DNA from: Pelagicoccus sp. SDUM812005
Lineage (GTDB): Bacteria > Verrucomicrobiota > Verrucomicrobiia > Opitutales > Opitutaceae
Direction of reading: 5' to 3'
DNA length: 64,000 nucleotides
NCBI RefSeq assembly: GCF_031127875.1
Contig: NZ_JARXIA010000001.1
Coordinates: 372,001-436,000, forward strand
Positions 9,881 through 19,637 of the stretch are shown piece by piece. Both the position numbers and the translations under genes were made by a program. Below the pieces are notes generated by a model. The model saw only the letters and a list, made by a program, of their open reading frames with translations. It did no database searches and was not told where the DNA came from. Each line of letters opens with the position of its first letter. Within the stretch, counting starts at the first letter, position 1.

Positions 9881-10452
9881 GAGACTAAATCTGCTAGGTG
9901 TTTCTGGATGGTTTTTCTCGCGTTGAAAAGGCGGGACATGACGGTGCCGGTCTTGCACTTGAGCTTTTGGGCCATCTCTTCGTAGGTGAGTCCTTCGATC
10001 TCGCGGAGTTGAAGGGCGGTGCGGAGTTTTTCGGGGAGTTTGGAAAGGGCTTCGTCGATGCGGGCTTTGAGTTCTTTGCCTTCAATGTTACGGACTTGTT
10101 CGGGAGAGGCAATGGGAGATGCATCGCTGTTGGCTGCGAATTCGAGGTAGTCGGGCTCGGAGGCGGTCTCGCGGTTGTTGTTGCGTTTGCGGATGAGGTC
10201 GAGCGCGGTGAAGGTGGTGATGCGGTAGAGCCAGGAGGTGAAGACGGAGTCGCCTTTGAAGGTGGAGAGCTTTTTCCAAACCTTGATCCAGGTGAGCTGG
10301 GCTACGTCTTTAGCGTCCTCCTCGGACTTGGTCATACGGAGCGCTTGCCCGTAGACCTTGTCGTAGTGGAGGGTGACGAGCTGGTTGAAGGCCTGCTTGT
10401 CGCCTCCGAGCGCTCGGGATACGAGCGCGTCTGTTGTTTCATCGGATGCCAC
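9877..10452 (-). CDS. ECF-type RNA polymerase sigma factor
   Basis: A 191-residue sigma-70-family protein with only regions 2 and 4. Region 2 (about residues 10-95) contains VYGQALRMTKSEEDAKDVAQ and the WLYRITTFTALDLIRKR DNA-melting segment. Region 4 (about 130-190) contains LPEKLRTALQLREIEGLTYEEMAQKL and the helix-turn-helix TVMSRLFNARKTIQ that reads the -35 element. An acidic 35-residue linker joins them. Its TGA overlaps the ATG of a small secreted protein. No anti-sigma gene is adjacent, which is unusual for ECF sigma factors; an orphan anti-sigma-like gene lies 34 kb away at 44654-45157. Confidence 0.93.
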   Translation of the reverse strand: MASDETTDALVSRALGGDKQAFNQLVTLHYDKVYGQALRMTKSEEDAKDVAQLTWIKVWKKLSTFKGDSVFTSWLYRITTFTALDLIRKRNNNRETASEPDYLEFAANSDASPIASPEQVRNIEGKELKARIDEALSKLPEKLRTALQLREIEGLTYEEMAQKLKCKTGTVMSRLFNARKTIQKHLADLVS

Positions 10453-10528
10453 CTGAGAGCGAATATTCGTGGGAGTCTTGGTGCGTTTGGCGTATTTGCG
10501 AGTTTAGACGGGGAATCCGCTCAAATAT

Positions 10529-11275
10529 TCAGCTGCAATGGAGCTCGATGGCGCGGAGGACTCCGGCGGTATGTTGGGCGATACGTTGCTCGAGAGGCGC
10601 GGAGCTGGCGGATTCCAAGGTATAATGGGCGTGCCTAGACTTTGAATACAGCAGGAAGGCTTCGGGCCAGTCGTCGCGGCCTTCGATGTCGAAATTTGCA
10701 GGACGGTCGATGAGGCCACCGTGGGCCGGACTGCCGTCAATAAGGGAGGAGCGCTCGAGGGGGCCGGCTTGCTCGACGGCTTCCAGGATCGCTCGGGCTT
10801 TGCTGGGATCGGAATCCGGAGAAATTGAATACATGTAGAAGCCGACGCTTTCCCAGTCTTCATGCAGGGCGAGGCTCAAATCGAACGGCGGCAGCGAGTC
10901 TATCAGATTTTTGACGGCTAGCGTTTCCTGGTTTTTCGGGTGACGGAAGTCGCGGTTGAGGTCCTGGCCGAGAGCGTTTTCGCGCGTTCGCAAGGCGAAT
11001 CCGGTCGGGTTGATGAAAGGAAGGAGGACGAGTTCGAGGCGCTGGGGAAGGAGGTCGTTTTCAAGCATGCGGGCGATGGCGAGGGGCCCGGCGGGCTCGT
11101 CGCCGTGCACTCCGGAGGAGAGGTAGAGCCGGAAGGGAGATTCGCCTGCTCCGCGAGCGTTTCGCTGGAAGGCGAGGAGGGGATATCCAGATATTTCTGC
11201 TAAGGTTTGCTGGGCGAAACCAGCTTGTGTTGCAAGTTGGGCGAGCGATTCGCAAAAGCGTTCGGGATCGATCAT
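10529..11275 (-). CDS. M14-like zinc carboxypeptidase / aspartoacylase-type deacylase
   Basis: Probable zinc-dependent amidohydrolase or peptidase of the M14/AstE-ASPA superfamily. In the 248-residue form starting at the ATG at 11275, the zinc-binding HxxE is His57-Gly-Asp-Glu60 (in SSGVHGDEPAGP), with NPTGF, the substrate-binding Asn107-Arg108 of LNRDF, the third zinc ligand His138 in ALHEDW, and a candidate general-base Glu221 in YTLES. These are the expected active-site elements in order. The substrate cannot be told: murein peptide, N-acyl amino acid and peptide C terminus are all possible. An upstream in-frame start at 11347 would add 24 unlikely residues. Confidence 0.78.
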   Translation of the reverse strand: MIDPERFCESLAQLATQAGFAQQTLAEISGYPLLAFQRNARGAGESPFRLYLSSGVHGDEPAGPLAIARMLENDLLPQRLELVLLPFINPTGFALRTRENALGQDLNRDFRHPKNQETLAVKNLIDSLPPFDLSLALHEDWESVGFYMYSISPDSDPSKARAILEAVEQAGPLERSSLIDGSPAHGGLIDRPANFDIEGRDDWPEAFLLYSKSRHAHYTLESASSAPLEQRIAQHTAGVLRAIELHCS

Positions 11276-11431
11276 CGGTTGGACGTAAAAAGGTATTGTT
11301 AAAGTTTTATTGAAGCTTTGACGAATTAGGCTTGGTTTATGCGGCAAATCGATCGGGTTTTAACCCTATCTTTTGCCTTATTTCTCTTGGCCTTGATTTA
11401 TTGAGGCTGCGATTTCTCAACTCTCTATACC

Positions 11432-12811
11432 ATGAAAATTTGTTGCTTAGGAGCTGGCTACGTTGGTGGCCCAACGATGGCTATGATCGCCTACAAGTGC
11501 CCGGATATCACGGTCACCGTAGCGGACATCAACGAAGCGCGCATTAACGCTTGGAATTCGGACGAGCTGCCCGTGTTCGAGCCTGGATTGGACGATGTCG
11601 TGAAAGCGGCTCGCGGGCGTAACCTCTTTTTCACTACGGACAAGATCGCGGCCATCAAGGAAGCGGACATCATTTTCGTAAGCGTGGGCACTCCCACGAA
11701 AACCTACGGCGCGGGAGCGGGCAAGGCGGCGGACTTGAAGTACATCGAGCTCTGTGCTCGCGACATCGCTGAATACTCGGAAGGCTCGAAGATCGTGGTC
11801 GAGAAATCGACTTTGCCGGTCCGTACCGCACAAGGTTTGAAGACGGTGCTGCAAGCCAACTCGCGTCCGGGATTGGAGTTCCAAGTTCTTTCGAATCCCG
11901 AGTTCCTCGCGGAAGGGACCGCGATCGAAGACCTCAGCAATCCGGACCGTGTCTTGATTGGCGGCGACGAAGATAGCGAAGCAGGTCTCAAGGCGATCCA
12001 GACCTTGGTCGAGGTTTACGCGAACTGGGTTGCTCGGGACCGCATTATCACCACCAACCTTTGGTCCTCCGAGTTGTCGAAGCTGGTTGCGAACGCCTTT
12101 CTGGCTCAGCGTATTTCCAGCATCAATTCGATATCCGCCCTGTGCGAGCGCACGGGGGCCAACGTGGACCAGGTTGCTTTCGCGATCGGCACGGATTCTC
12201 GAATCGGCCCGAAGTTTCTCAAGGCCTCCGTCGGCTTCGGCGGATCGTGCTTCCAGAAGGACATCCTGAACCTGGTCTACCTCTGCGAGCATTTCGGGCT
12301 TCCCGACGTAGCTGCCTATTGGGAGCAGGTGATCATCATGAACGATTGGCAGAAGAGCCGCTTCTCCCAGAAGATCGTTTCCACGCTTTTCAACACCGTG
12401 AACGGCAAGCGCATCGCCATGCTCGGCTTCGCTTTCAAGAAGGATACCAACGACACCCGCGAAACGGCGGCAATGTACGTGGGGCGCGACTTGCTCGACG
12501 AGCAGGCTGTGCTCGCCATCCATGACCCGAAGGTGTCGCCGGAGCAGATGTTCAAGGATTTGAAGGAGTCCAAGACGGATGCGGAAGGAAATCCGAACAA
12601 GCAGATCGTCATCTGCGAGAACCCCTACGAAGCGGCCAAGGGCGCCCATGGCCTCGCGATCATGACGGAGTGGGATTCCTTCAAGGAGCTGGATTTCAAG
12701 AAGATCTACGAAGGCATGTACAAGCCGGCGTTCGTCTTCGACGGCCGCAACATTCTCGATCACGAAAAGCTGCGCGAGATCGGCTTCGAGGTGTTCGCGA
12801 TCGGCCGTTAG
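11432..12811 (+). CDS. ugd: UDP-glucose 6-dehydrogenase
   Basis: Oxidises UDP-glucose to UDP-glucuronate with two NAD+, feeding capsule, exopolysaccharide or LPS precursors. The 459 residues carry the N-terminal NAD fold GAGYVGGPT (8-16) and [17 protein letters not shown]. The catalytic Cys273 lies in [10 protein letters not shown], and the C-terminal UDP-binding half has [14 protein letters not shown] and a long insert around [11 protein letters not shown]. That insert and the extended GTPTK loop resemble the animal/plant-type UGDH branch, which is also found in several bacteria. It is monocistronic and ends in a strong hairpin terminator at 12843. No glycosyltransferases are adjacent. Confidence 0.95.
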   Translation: MKICCLGAGYVGGPTMAMIAYKCPDITVTVADINEARINAWNSDELPVFEPGLDDVVKAARGRNLFFTTDKIAAIKEADIIFVSVGTPTKTYGAGAGKAADLKYIELCARDIAEYSEGSKIVVEKSTLPVRTAQGLKTVLQANSRPGLEFQVLSNPEFLAEGTAIEDLSNPDRVLIGGDEDSEAGLKAIQTLVEVYANWVARDRIITTNLWSSELSKLVANAFLAQRISSINSISALCERTGANVDQVAFAIGTDSRIGPKFLKASVGFGGSCFQKDILNLVYLCEHFGLPDVAAYWEQVIIMNDWQKSRFSQKIVSTLFNTVNGKRIAMLGFAFKKDTNDTRETAAMYVGRDLLDEQAVLAIHDPKVSPEQMFKDLKESKTDAEGNPNKQIVICENPYEAAKGAHGLAIMTEWDSFKELDFKKIYEGMYKPAFVFDGRNILDHEKLREIGFEVFAIGR

Positions 12812-12842
12812 GCCTGAAATCGACTCCAATCTCTTTTCTTGG

Positions 12843-12876
12843 GCGGCCCGTATCTGTGATGCGGGCCGCTTTTTTT
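12843..12876 (+). terminator. Rho-independent terminator of ugd
   Basis: The 8-base arms GCGGCCCG (12843-12850) and CGGGCCGC (12862-12869) are separated by 11 bases and followed directly by seven T residues. It lies 32 bases after the ugd stop. Confidence 0.9.
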
Positions 12877-12986
12877 GTCGGAGATGGAGGACGCTACCTA
12901 GGTTAGGTTCTGGGGATGATCCCTCGGAAATCGTTAAAACACAGTTGTTTTGCGGGTGAAAACTCAGGTTTTGGGCTGTGCTTCCG

Positions 12987-13352
12987 ATGAGCAGAAGCGA
13001 GCCTCCTCCATATTATCGAACCAGATTGATCATGCTGCTCAGCCTTCTCTTCCTCATCATCCTCGCGGTCATTGCTTACCAGAGCAAAAAGATCGTCTTA
13101 CCTGCGGTCGTATTCGCGATCCTCAAGGCGGTTTCGTCCTGCTTCTACGTCCTCGCTGAATCTTCCGCTCTGGGCTACGACACGATCGCCTTGCTGGCGG
13201 GATCGCAGCTTTTGGCGAACGGGCTTCTCGGCGCTGGAATCGCTTACCTCGTAGTGAAGCGTTCCCAGGACTGGAAGTACTCTTTCGCGACCACGGTGCT
13301 CTCGGTTTTCACTTTCATGACGAGCGCTATCGATCCGATGATCGTAGCGTAG
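12987..13352 (+). CDS. Small integral membrane protein of unknown function
   Basis: A 121-residue protein with three or four predicted membrane helices: LIMLLSLLFLIILAVIAYQ (about residues 15-33), a second from VVFAILKAVSSCFYVLAE, a third in IALLAGSQLLANGLLGAGIAYLV, and a weak C-terminal one. The short Pro-rich N terminus precedes the first helix and basic residues flank the loops. I do not recognise a family. An ATG start is preferred to a GTG three codons upstream; neither has a clear Shine-Dalgarno. It is convergent with topB, with a hairpin terminator between the stop codons. Confidence 0.7.
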   Translation: MSRSEPPPYYRTRLIMLLSLLFLIILAVIAYQSKKIVLPAVVFAILKAVSSCFYVLAESSALGYDTIALLAGSQLLANGLLGAGIAYLVVKRSQDWKYSFATTVLSVFTFMTSAIDPMIVA

Positions 13353-13385
13353 AAAAAAGGCCGCCTTCGCTGGGAAGACGGCCTT
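13353..13385 (-). terminator. Terminator between the small membrane protein gene and topB
   Basis: Arms AAGGCCGCCTTC (13357-13368) and GAAGACGGCCTT (13374-13385) pair with a single mismatch around a 5-base loop. The run of six A residues at 13353-13358 provides the U-tract on the minus strand, so it mainly serves topB. The plus-strand side has only a weak T-run. Confidence 0.75.
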
Positions 13386-13398
13386 GATTCCTAAAATC

Positions 13399-15957
13399 TT
13401 ATTCCGAGTCGGAGGTTTCGACTTTTTTGGCAGCTTTCTTAGCTGCCTTTTTCGTGGCCTTCTTGGCTCCCTTTTTCGCGGCTCGGGGCGGGAACTCGAA
13501 CTTCGTTTGGCCGCTCTTCTGCAAGGTGAGGTAAGCGTCGAAGGGACGCTTGGTACGCTTGGACCAGAACTTGTCGAGCAGGTCGGTCTTTCCGTCGGTG
13601 AGCAGCTTCATCATCTGGTCGAGCGGAATTTCGCGGTCGAGGATTTTGCGGCTCACGCGGATCGGGGTCGTTTCCTTGTCGCCCTCCATGACGCGCACGA
13701 CGTAGGCGGCTGGCGTCTCGAAGACGTCGCCTCCGGTCCGCGGGCACTTGGCCACGGGAGTCATGCTAGAAAAGTCGACCGAGCCGTTTTCGCCTTCGCC
13801 GTTGCCGAAGTCGAACTTGACGCGGTGGGTTTCGGGGTCGAGGTAGAGGTTGGCGCTGTAGGGCTTGCCGGACTTGGAGCGGAAGTTGTCGATCGGGCCG
13901 ACCTTTCCTTTTTCCAGCAGCTCGCGGAGCTCTTCGACCTCCATCTTGCGGTTGCCGATGATCTTGTAGATGGCGAAGCGGGTATCCTTTTCGCCTTCTT
14001 CCGGTTTCACGTCGCCCTTGGTTTTGAAGGCGCGCATCGATTCGAAGAGGGGCTGGCCGTCGATGGGAGACTTGAGGTCGCTGGGCAGCAGGTCGTCGTC
14101 GTTCTCCTGGAAGTTCTTGATGCTGTCTACGATCTTTTCGGTCATGCCGATGATCTCTTTCACGAAGACATCGCGATCGAGTTCGCCGTCCTCGATCTTG
14201 TGCAGCTTGTATTCCCACTCGCCGGTCAGTTCCGGTTTGGTGAGGACTTCGGCATTGATGCAGGTGAGGAAATCGAGAAGGGTTTCCGCCTTGGGAGTGG
14301 GGCAGAGGGCGCGGTGGTCGCGCTCGATGTAGCGCTCGGCGATGAGGCGCTCGATGATCTGAGCTCGGGTCGCTGGCGTGCCGAGTCCGCCTTCCTTCAT
14401 GGCGTCCGCGAGCTCGTCGTCCTCGACCAGCTTGCCGGCCCCTTCCATGGCGGAAAGCAGGGTCGCTTCCGTGTATCTGGGAGGTGGCTTGGTTTCTTCG
14501 GCGAGGGTTTCGAAGCTCTCGACTTGGGCTTTGGCGGGGTCGCCGTCTTGCTCTGAGAGGGCGGGAAGGGTGTCGTCGACGCCGGCGACAGTTACACTCT
14601 TGCCGTAGACTTCGAGCCAACCGGGGGAGACGAGGACCTTGCCTTCCGTCTTGAAGTTGTGCCCTTGGACTTCGCTGACGCGGGTGGTGATGGCGAATTC
14701 CGCGCTAGGGTAGAAAATGGATACGAAGCGACGGCTGATCATGTCGAAGATCTTGGCTTCGTCGTCGTTGAGCTTCTTGTGGGAGTCGGCAGTTGGGATG
14801 ATCGCAAAGTGATCGGAAACCTGCTTGTTGTTGAAGACTCGCTTGTCGTTGGGGTTTACCCAATTTTTGGATACAGGTCGCGTCGCTATTTCGCCGAGGG
14901 AGGACTCGAGGTTTTGCAGCGTGTTGCGAACGGTTTCGGGATAATCTTCCGGTAGCGCTCGGGAATCGGTACGCGGATAGGTGATCATCTTGTGCTTTTC
15001 GTAGAGCGACTGGGCGAGCTGCAGGGTGCGGCGGGCCGAAAAGCCGAAGCGGTTGTTCGCCTCGCGTTGGAGAGTGGTCAAGTCGTAGAGGCGTTGGGCG
15101 GCCTGGCGGGACTTCTTCTTTTCTTCGGATACGAGGGCTAGCGGATTGCCTTCCAGGGCAGCAGCGATCTGCTTGGCTTCCGCTTCGTCCCAAATGCGGT
15201 CGATGCGGTTGTGTTCGTCGTCGCCCTTCTTGAAGTTCGGCTTCTGGTAGACGCCTTGGTAGGTGCCGTTGGTGATGCCGAAGTCGGCGACGATGCGCCA
15301 GTAGTCGCGGGGTTGGAAGGACTCGATGAGACGTTCGCGCTCGACCACGATGGCGAGAGTCGGGGTCTGCACGCGGCCTACGCCGGCTACGTTTCCGGCG
15401 CGGGAGCCGTAGAGTCGCTTGGTGACGCCTCGGGTACAGTTGATGCCGATGAGCCAATCCGCTTCGGAGCGGGACTGGGCGGCGTCGGCTAGGTTTTTCA
15501 TCTCCTCGCCGTCGCGCAGTTCTTGGAAGGCCTTGCGGATGGCGGCGGGCGTCATGGACAGCATCCAGAGTCGCTTAACGGGGAGCTTGGACTTGGTCAG
15601 CTTATAGACGTAGGAAAAGATCAGTTCACCTTCGCGGCCCGCGTCACAGGCGTTGATGACCTGGTCGATGTCCTTGCGCTTCATCAGCTTCTTGATGGAC
15701 TTGAACTTCGCCTCGGTCTTCTCGATCGGCTTGAGCTTGAAGGTTTCGGGGATGATGGGGAGGTTTGCCAGTCTCCAGAAGGCGTCGCGCTTGTCGTAGT
15801 CCTCCGGCATGCAGAGCTCGACGATGTGGCCGACGGCGGAGGTGATCACGTATTCGTCGCTTTCGAAGTACTCGTCGTGCTTGGCGAATTTTCCGCCGAC
15901 TGCTTTGCAAAGGTCGCGAGCTACGCTCGGCTTTTCCGCGATGACAAGAGACTTCAT
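13399..15957 (-). CDS. topB: DNA topoisomerase III (type IA) with lysine-rich C-terminal tail
   Basis: Type IA topoisomerase that passes single strands to decatenate or relax DNA. The Toprim domain starts the protein (LVIAEKPSVARDL; acidic triad region NACDAGREGE), and the active-site Tyr327 lies in TYPRTDSRAL. After the core come two copies of the C-terminal topoisomerase repeat (around CPRTGGDVFE and FWSKRTKRPFDAYL). The final 28 residues (about 825-852) are histone-like, with repeated AAKK units, ending in an acidic VETSDSE. At 852 residues it is longer than E. coli TopB (about 650). Naming as TopB rather than TopA rests on the N-terminal sequence style and the absence of zinc-finger Cys clusters. 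Confidence 0.9.
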   Translation of the reverse strand: MKSLVIAEKPSVARDLCKAVGGKFAKHDEYFESDEYVITSAVGHIVELCMPEDYDKRDAFWRLANLPIIPETFKLKPIEKTEAKFKSIKKLMKRKDIDQVINACDAGREGELIFSYVYKLTKSKLPVKRLWMLSMTPAAIRKAFQELRDGEEMKNLADAAQSRSEADWLIGINCTRGVTKRLYGSRAGNVAGVGRVQTPTLAIVVERERLIESFQPRDYWRIVADFGITNGTYQGVYQKPNFKKGDDEHNRIDRIWDEAEAKQIAAALEGNPLALVSEEKKKSRQAAQRLYDLTTLQREANNRFGFSARRTLQLAQSLYEKHKMITYPRTDSRALPEDYPETVRNTLQNLESSLGEIATRPVSKNWVNPNDKRVFNNKQVSDHFAIIPTADSHKKLNDDEAKIFDMISRRFVSIFYPSAEFAITTRVSEVQGHNFKTEGKVLVSPGWLEVYGKSVTVAGVDDTLPALSEQDGDPAKAQVESFETLAEETKPPPRYTEATLLSAMEGAGKLVEDDELADAMKEGGLGTPATRAQIIERLIAERYIERDHRALCPTPKAETLLDFLTCINAEVLTKPELTGEWEYKLHKIEDGELDRDVFVKEIIGMTEKIVDSIKNFQENDDDLLPSDLKSPIDGQPLFESMRAFKTKGDVKPEEGEKDTRFAIYKIIGNRKMEVEELRELLEKGKVGPIDNFRSKSGKPYSANLYLDPETHRVKFDFGNGEGENGSVDFSSMTPVAKCPRTGGDVFETPAAYVVRVMEGDKETTPIRVSRKILDREIPLDQMMKLLTDGKTDLLDKFWSKRTKRPFDAYLTLQKSGQTKFEFPPRAAKKGAKKATKKAAKKAAKKVETSDSE

Positions 15958-16255
15958 TATATATAATGTACTGGCTAAAAAGTTGGTTGCCTGAGGTGGC
16001 TAGGAGAATTGTCTGCGCGCGATTCTGGGTCCCGCCGGCTCCGTTTGAGCGGTGGTGGGGAGCAAAGGTCGCTATTTTTCGGTCGATGAGGACAAATTCG
16101 GAGGCTTGCAAGTACAATTTTGGAAGGCGCTCGCCAGTCCGGCTTCAAATGGCGGGTCTTCGCGATTGGTCTTGGCGAGGGGGGAAGGGGTGTCTAAGCA
16201 TGGGCGTTTTATGACTTTGGGGCGTCCTCAGATTAACGGAAATCGAACCTAGCGA
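15958..16255. other. Intergenic region between divergent topB and lpxK
   Basis: About 300 bases containing the divergent 5' ends of topB and lpxK. The first ~20 bases next to topB are AT-rich (a TATATAATG stretch). I see no convincing gene, tRNA or hairpin here; promoters are expected but none is clear enough to place. Confidence 0.5.
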
Positions 16256-17467
16256 ATGAGTAGCAGCAATACGAAGCGAATGCTCAATCGGCTGGAGGAG
16301 TTCGCGGTCGAGGTGGTCAACGATCGCCGTCGCGGCAAACGAGCGGTCGCGTTTAAGATCTTGTTGAGGCTCCTTTCGTTTGTATTCGGCGGATTGGTAC
16401 ACCTGCGCTTTTTCCTCTACCGCAATCGTATCCTCAAGGACCAGCCCTTGGGCTGCCTGGTGGTCGTAGTGGGAAACCTCACCGTAGGGGGAACGGGCAA
16501 AACGCCGGTAGTGGAGAAGTTCGCTCGGTCGCTGCACAATCGCGGTCGCAAGGTGGCGATCCTCAGTCGCGGATACAAGAGCAAGGCGGTGAAGAAGGAA
16601 TCGCTAAAGGAAAAGCTTTGGCGAACCTACGTGACCGGGGCGGAACCGCCGGCTCCCAAGATCGTAAGCGACGGCAAGCGGGTGCTGCTGGATTCCGAGT
16701 TGGCGGGCGACGAACCGTACATGTTGGCCAAGAATTTGCCGGGCGTGGTCGTGCTGGTGGACAAGGACCGGGTCAAGAGCGGTTCCTATGCGATCAAGAA
16801 GTTTGGCTGCGATACCTTGATTTTGGACGATGGCATGCAGTACCTCCCTTTGAAGGGGAGGCTCAATCTGCTGCTGGTGGACAAGAGCAACCCGTTTGGA
16901 AACCGCAAGTTGTTGCCGCGAGGGATCTTGCGCGAGCCGGTGCGGCACCTGAAGCGCGCCTCCTACGTCTTTTTGACGAAGTCGGATGGACGGCCCGATC
17001 CAGAGCTGGAGGCCTTGATCCAGAAGCACAATCCCGGGGTGGACATCATCGAGTGCGCCCACCGTCCGCAGTACTTGCAGGAGGTGAATGGAACGCAGCG
17101 GCTGGAGCTGTCGGACTTGAAGAACCGTCGCATCGGGGCGTTCAGTGGAATCGCGGTTCCGCAGAGCTTCGAAGGGTTCTTGCGCAACCTAGGAGCGAAC
17201 CTTCTCTACACGCGGCGTTTCATGGATCACCATCGCTTCGACGCCAACGAGCTATTGGAGATAGTGGACGAAGCGAAGGCGGCGGGACTCGAATATATCG
17301 TGACGACGGAGAAGGACGCGGTCCGCATCCCGGATACGATTTCCTTCTCGATCCCGCTCTACTACTTGAGGCTGGAAATCGACATCATGCGAGGCGCAGA
17401 CGACTTCGACGAAGCGGTGTCTCGGGTTTGTTTTACCGAAAAGGTGGAGCGTAAACTAACTGTCTAG
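16256..17467 (+). CDS. lpxK: Tetraacyldisaccharide 4'-kinase (lipid A)
   Basis: Inner-membrane-associated kinase that phosphorylates the 4' position of the lipid A disaccharide. The 403 residues show an N-terminal membrane-anchoring helix (about 31-60), the P-loop [11 protein letters not shown] (73-83), ILSRGYKSK, the GDEPYMLA signature, [13 protein letters not shown] with the catalytic Asp pair, and [10 protein letters not shown]. The C-terminal part has FMDHHRF and TTEKDAVRI, all LpxK hallmarks. It is a little longer than E. coli LpxK (328) because of an insertion after the SRGYKSK segment (about 105-125). It starts the plus-strand run that continues with the M29 aminopeptidase. Confidence 0.95.
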   Translation: MSSSNTKRMLNRLEEFAVEVVNDRRRGKRAVAFKILLRLLSFVFGGLVHLRFFLYRNRILKDQPLGCLVVVVGNLTVGGTGKTPVVEKFARSLHNRGRKVAILSRGYKSKAVKKESLKEKLWRTYVTGAEPPAPKIVSDGKRVLLDSELAGDEPYMLAKNLPGVVVLVDKDRVKSGSYAIKKFGCDTLILDDGMQYLPLKGRLNLLLVDKSNPFGNRKLLPRGILREPVRHLKRASYVFLTKSDGRPDPELEALIQKHNPGVDIIECAHRPQYLQEVNGTQRLELSDLKNRRIGAFSGIAVPQSFEGFLRNLGANLLYTRRFMDHHRFDANELLEIVDEAKAAGLEYIVTTEKDAVRIPDTISFSIPLYYLRLEIDIMRGADDFDEAVSRVCFTEKVERKLTV

Positions 17468-17527
17468 CTGGCCCGCTTTCCACCTAAAGCGTTGCAACCC
17501 GGCGGGAAATGCATTCGTAGAGTAGGC

Positions 17528-18643
17528 ATGATCGATCCACGCCTTTCGCAATTGGCCAAAAACCTGACGCGCTATTCAACCAACCTGAAGGAAGGGGAGC
17601 GGGTGCTCATCGACGCGTTCGACGTGCCGGACGAGATCATCGTCGAGCTCATCCGTTCGGCTCGCGAGATAGGAGCCATCCCGTATGTGAATCTCAACCA
17701 CGCCCGCGTGAACCGCGAGCTCTCCATGGAGACGACGGAGGAATCGCTGCGTATCCAAAGCGCCATCGAGTTGCAGCGCATGAAGAACATGGACGCTTAC
17801 ATCGCGCTCCGTGGGTCGAACAATATTTTCGAGGCTTCCGACGTGCCCAGCGAGCAAGCTCAGCTCGTTTCCCAGGTTATGAAGCCGGTGCTCGATTGGC
17901 GGGTTAACAAAACGAAGTGGTGCGTCTTGCGCTGGCCGACTTCCGCGATGGCCCAGCAGGCGATGATGAGCTCGGAAGCGTTCGAGGATTTCTTCTTCAA
18001 GGTCTGCAACCTCGACTACTCGCGCATGAAGAAAGGCAGCGACGCTCTGGCTGCCTTGATGCAGAAGACGGACCGCGTTCACCTTAAAGGTCCCGGCACT
18101 GATTTGAAGTTCTCCATCAAGGGCATCGGAGCGGTGGCTTGTGTGGGAACGCACAACATCCCGGATGGCGAGGTGTTCTCCTGTCCGGTGATCGATAGCG
18201 TGGAGGGAGTGCTCCAGTACAATGCTCCGACGGTTTACCAAGGCGTATCCTTCGATGACATACGACTTGAGTTCAAGAAAGGACGCATCGTCGAGGCGAC
18301 CGCCAACAACACGAAGCGTCTCAACGAGATCCTCGATTCCGACAAGGGCGCTCGCTACATCGGCGAGTTCGCGATCGGATTCAACCCCTACATCAAGGAG
18401 CCGATGCGCGACATCCTCTTCGACGAGAAGATCGCAGGTTCCTTCCACTTCACGCCCGGTCAGGCTTACGAAGATGCGAACAACGGGAACAAGTCGCAGG
18501 TGCATTGGGATATGGTTTGTATCCAAAGACCGGATTACGGGGGCGGCGAAATCTGGTTCGACGACGTTTTGATTCGCCAGGATGGCTTGTTCGTGACGGA
18601 CGAGCTGCTGTCGCTCAATCCGAACAACTTGGTTTCCAAGTAG
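17528..18643 (+). CDS. M29-family aminopeptidase (thermophilic-metalloprotease type)
   Basis: Metal-dependent aminopeptidase of family M29 (AmpS/AmpT/PepS), which removes N-terminal residues in the cytoplasm. The ATG at 17528 gives [17 protein letters not shown] and 371 residues, close to the family norm. Features are [27 protein letters not shown] with the metal-ligand Glu, [11 protein letters not shown], and the C-terminal [20 protein letters not shown] followed by VHWDMV, which holds the His/Asp metal ligands. One base separates its stop from the adenosine-deaminase-like gene, so they form an operon. Confidence 0.92.
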   Translation: MIDPRLSQLAKNLTRYSTNLKEGERVLIDAFDVPDEIIVELIRSAREIGAIPYVNLNHARVNRELSMETTEESLRIQSAIELQRMKNMDAYIALRGSNNIFEASDVPSEQAQLVSQVMKPVLDWRVNKTKWCVLRWPTSAMAQQAMMSSEAFEDFFFKVCNLDYSRMKKGSDALAALMQKTDRVHLKGPGTDLKFSIKGIGAVACVGTHNIPDGEVFSCPVIDSVEGVLQYNAPTVYQGVSFDDIRLEFKKGRIVEATANNTKRLNEILDSDKGARYIGEFAIGFNPYIKEPMRDILFDEKIAGSFHFTPGQAYEDANNGNKSQVHWDMVCIQRPDYGGGEIWFDDVLIRQDGLFVTDELLSLNPNNLVSK

Positions 18644-18644
18644 T

Positions 18645-19637
18645 ATGAGCGAAAGCCTGCCCGATCTGGAACAGTTTATTCGACGTATCCCGAAAACGGA
18701 GACGCACTTGCATGTGGAAGGGGCTCTGCCGTACGAGCTCCTGCACGAACTCGACGGGGAACGCTTTCCTCCTATTCCCGAGTTTCGCAAGCCCGGCTAC
18801 CGGTATCCGAGCTTCGTGGATTTCGAGAACCTGCTGATCGATCACGCCGTGGTTTGGTTCAACTCGGCGGAAAGGTACCACCTCGCTTGCAAGCGCATGT
18901 TCGAAAAGATGGTGTCCCTGAATATCAAATACGTGGAGACCAGCTTTCACCTGCATATGATCGAGTTCATTGGGGTGGATGGGCCGGAGATCATCTCCGC
19001 TATCAAGTCGGCTGCTCCCGCCGGCCTGGAGGTCAGGGTGATCGGCGGCATGGTGCGCAATGGGTATACGGATGTGATGCGGCCGATTTTGGATAAGCTG
19101 CACGAATGGGACGAACTCGACGGGATCGACTTGCATGGGCAGGAGTGGCTGGCCTTGGAGGATTGGGCGCCGCCCATATGGAAGCGATGCCGCGACGCCG
19201 GTAAGATCATCAAATGCCATGCAGGCGAGTTTGGCGGTCCGGACAAGGTCTACGAAGCGCTCGACCGGCTCGGCTCGCGTCGCATCCAACACGGAGTGCG
19301 TTCCGTGGAGGATAAGTCGCTCGTCAAGCGTTTGGCTGACGAAGGCGCGGTCCTCGACGTTTGTCCTTTGAGCAACGAGAAGCTAGGGGTTTTCCGTTCC
19401 TTGGAAGAGCACTCGCTGCGGGAACTGGTGGATGCGGGAATCACTTGTACGATCAGCACCGACGATCCGCTCTGCTTTGCCAACGACATCCTCGACGAAT
19501 ATCGAGCCTTGGCCCAGCGTTTGGGATTCAGCAAGAAGGAGCTAGGTCAATTTGCAAAGAACGGGTTTGAGCATTCTCAACTCGACGCGTCCTTGAAACG
19601 CGAATACGCCGCCCAAATTGATGCGGCCTTAATCTAA
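18645..19637 (+). CDS. Adenosine/adenine deaminase-family protein
   Basis: Zinc amidohydrolase of the adenosine deaminase family (330 residues). The metal ligands His21 and His23 are in ETHLHVEGAL. Further on are KCHAGEFGG (the ADA 'HAGE' motif with catalytic Glu), IQHGVRS with the catalytic His, VCPLSNEKLGVF, and STDDPLCF with the second Asp ligand. Overall order and length fit ADA and adenine deaminase; the exact base or nucleoside cannot be decided by eye. It is tightly packed between the M29 aminopeptidase (1-base gap) and rluD (1-base overlap, TAATG), pointing to one transcript. Confidence 0.88.
   Translation: MSESLPDLEQFIRRIPKTETHLHVEGALPYELLHELDGERFPPIPEFRKPGYRYPSFVDFENLLIDHAVVWFNSAERYHLACKRMFEKMVSLNIKYVETSFHLHMIEFIGVDGPEIISAIKSAAPAGLEVRVIGGMVRNGYTDVMRPILDKLHEWDELDGIDLHGQEWLALEDWAPPIWKRCRDAGKIIKCHAGEFGGPDKVYEALDRLGSRRIQHGVRSVEDKSLVKRLADEGAVLDVCPLSNEKLGVFRSLEEHSLRELVDAGITCTISTDDPLCFANDILDEYRALAQRLGFSKKELGQFAKNGFEHSQLDASLKREYAAQIDAALI

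Noticed and set aside
11447-12829. A 460-residue frame antisense to ugd
   Set aside because: It overlaps a clear UDP-glucose dehydrogenase almost completely and shows no recognisable motif or signal.
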